Below, piece after piece: positions 40,459-40,474 of a stretch of DNA of 40,474 nucleotides (position 1 is the first letter of the stretch; every line of letters begins with the position of its first letter). The position numbers and the translations under genes were made by a program. Below the pieces are notes generated by a model that worked only from the letters and a program-made list of their open reading frames with translations, ran no database searches and was not told where the DNA came from. Where the stretch lies: assembly GCA_022784505.1 (NCBI GenBank), contig JALFUQ010000032.1, positions 1 through 40,474 of the forward strand. Reading direction: 5' to 3'. The DNA is from Bacillota bacterium. GTDB lineage: Bacteria > Bacillota > Clostridia > Oscillospirales > Oscillospiraceae.

Positions 40459-40474
40459 CTTGGTGCTCCAGCGG

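Larger units (their letters stand above)
40038..40474 (-). repeat. R4 tandem array with tRNA-3'-half-like units (continues past window)
   Basis: Anchored on TGGTGCTCC, units start at 40054, 40260 and 40461, giving periods of 206 and 201 bp. The third unit is cut by the window edge. Each unit, read on the minus strand, has a 111-bp core bounded by 9-bp inverted repeats GAACTCCGG/CCGGAGTTC, then a tRNA-3'-like segment ending CCA, then a terminator hairpin. The spacers between units differ (for example TACACCTATTCACTATTC versus TCCTCTTCTGCACTTTTC). Minus-strand open frames through the units (39940-40197, 40197-40403, 40207-40410) are not credited as genes. Confidence 0.85.

Noticed and set aside
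40038..40474. R4 as a CRISPR array or integron cassette array
   Set aside because: Units are over 200 bp with long near-identical cores and short variable spacers, unlike CRISPR. No GTTRRRY-type attC core sites are seen.

Overview
The window reads as chromosomal DNA from a low-copy, anaerobic Gram-positive of the Clostridia, most likely an Oscillospirales/Ruminococcaceae-type gut bacterium. This is inferred from gene content (groESL under a CIRCE/HrcA site, DegV, YpeB, DUF1836, DUF951, a CD1247-type zinc-ribbon protein, a BspA-like leucine-rich-repeat surface protein), from strong AGGAGG-type ribosome binding sites, and from sigma-A promoters in GC-rich coding sequence. YpeB suggests a spore-forming ancestry. 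Almost everything is ordinary housekeeping; there is no prophage, CRISPR array, transposase or complete tRNA/rRNA gene.

Layout. 1-2538 (-) is the N-terminal 846 codons of a secreted BspA-like LRR/Fn3 protein that runs off the left edge. 2747-5217 holds DUF1836, DegV (with a palindrome over its promoter) and an SseB-like protein. 5266-7279 is CIRCE-groES-groEL, followed by an RlmL-like rRNA methylase. 8585-12081 is a (+) operon of response regulator, histidine kinase and HtrA protease. 12182-13966 (-) carries prmA and hpf. 14086-17975 (-) is an operon of M29 aminopeptidase, a multi-spanning membrane protein and a membrane-anchored LRR protein. 18139-20465 (+) has a coiled-coil membrane protein and an Asp/Glu racemase. 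20783-22818 (-) is a D,D-carboxypeptidase plus lipoprotein. 23036-24751 (+) is a sigma factor, DUF4367 protein and small membrane protein. 24800-28833 (-) runs rarA-DUF951-pepP-orf-efp-CD1247-like. 28895-30315 has convergent nth and proC. 30429-32284 is a lysine riboswitch controlling an NhaC-type carrier. 32291-35079 (-) is gltX then ypeB; 35221-38479 (+) is trpS, tagO-like and wecB-like. 38513-39370 (-) is three small helical-protein genes, and 39419-39892 (+) a YfcE-like phosphodiesterase.

The non-coding layer is the more unusual part. Four kinds of repeat or fold-back element sit in the gaps: R1 (two 56-bp palindromic copies, 4623 and 12119); R2 (two diverged copies, 13225 and 19620, whose two hairpins differ in sequence but keep pairing); R3 (a 107-bp fold-back element at 20513); and R4, a tandem array at the right edge (about 40038 to beyond 40474) with a 201-206-bp period. 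Each R4 unit carries, on the minus strand, an exact-geometry tRNA 3' half (T-stem, T-loop, 3' acceptor strand, discriminator, CCA) but no visible 5' half, followed by a terminator hairpin. R4 abuts a fragment encoding only the last ~32 residues of a TrkH potassium transporter. R4 is the best candidate here for something undescribed; whether it is an RNA gene, a mobile element or tRNA debris cannot be decided from the window alone.
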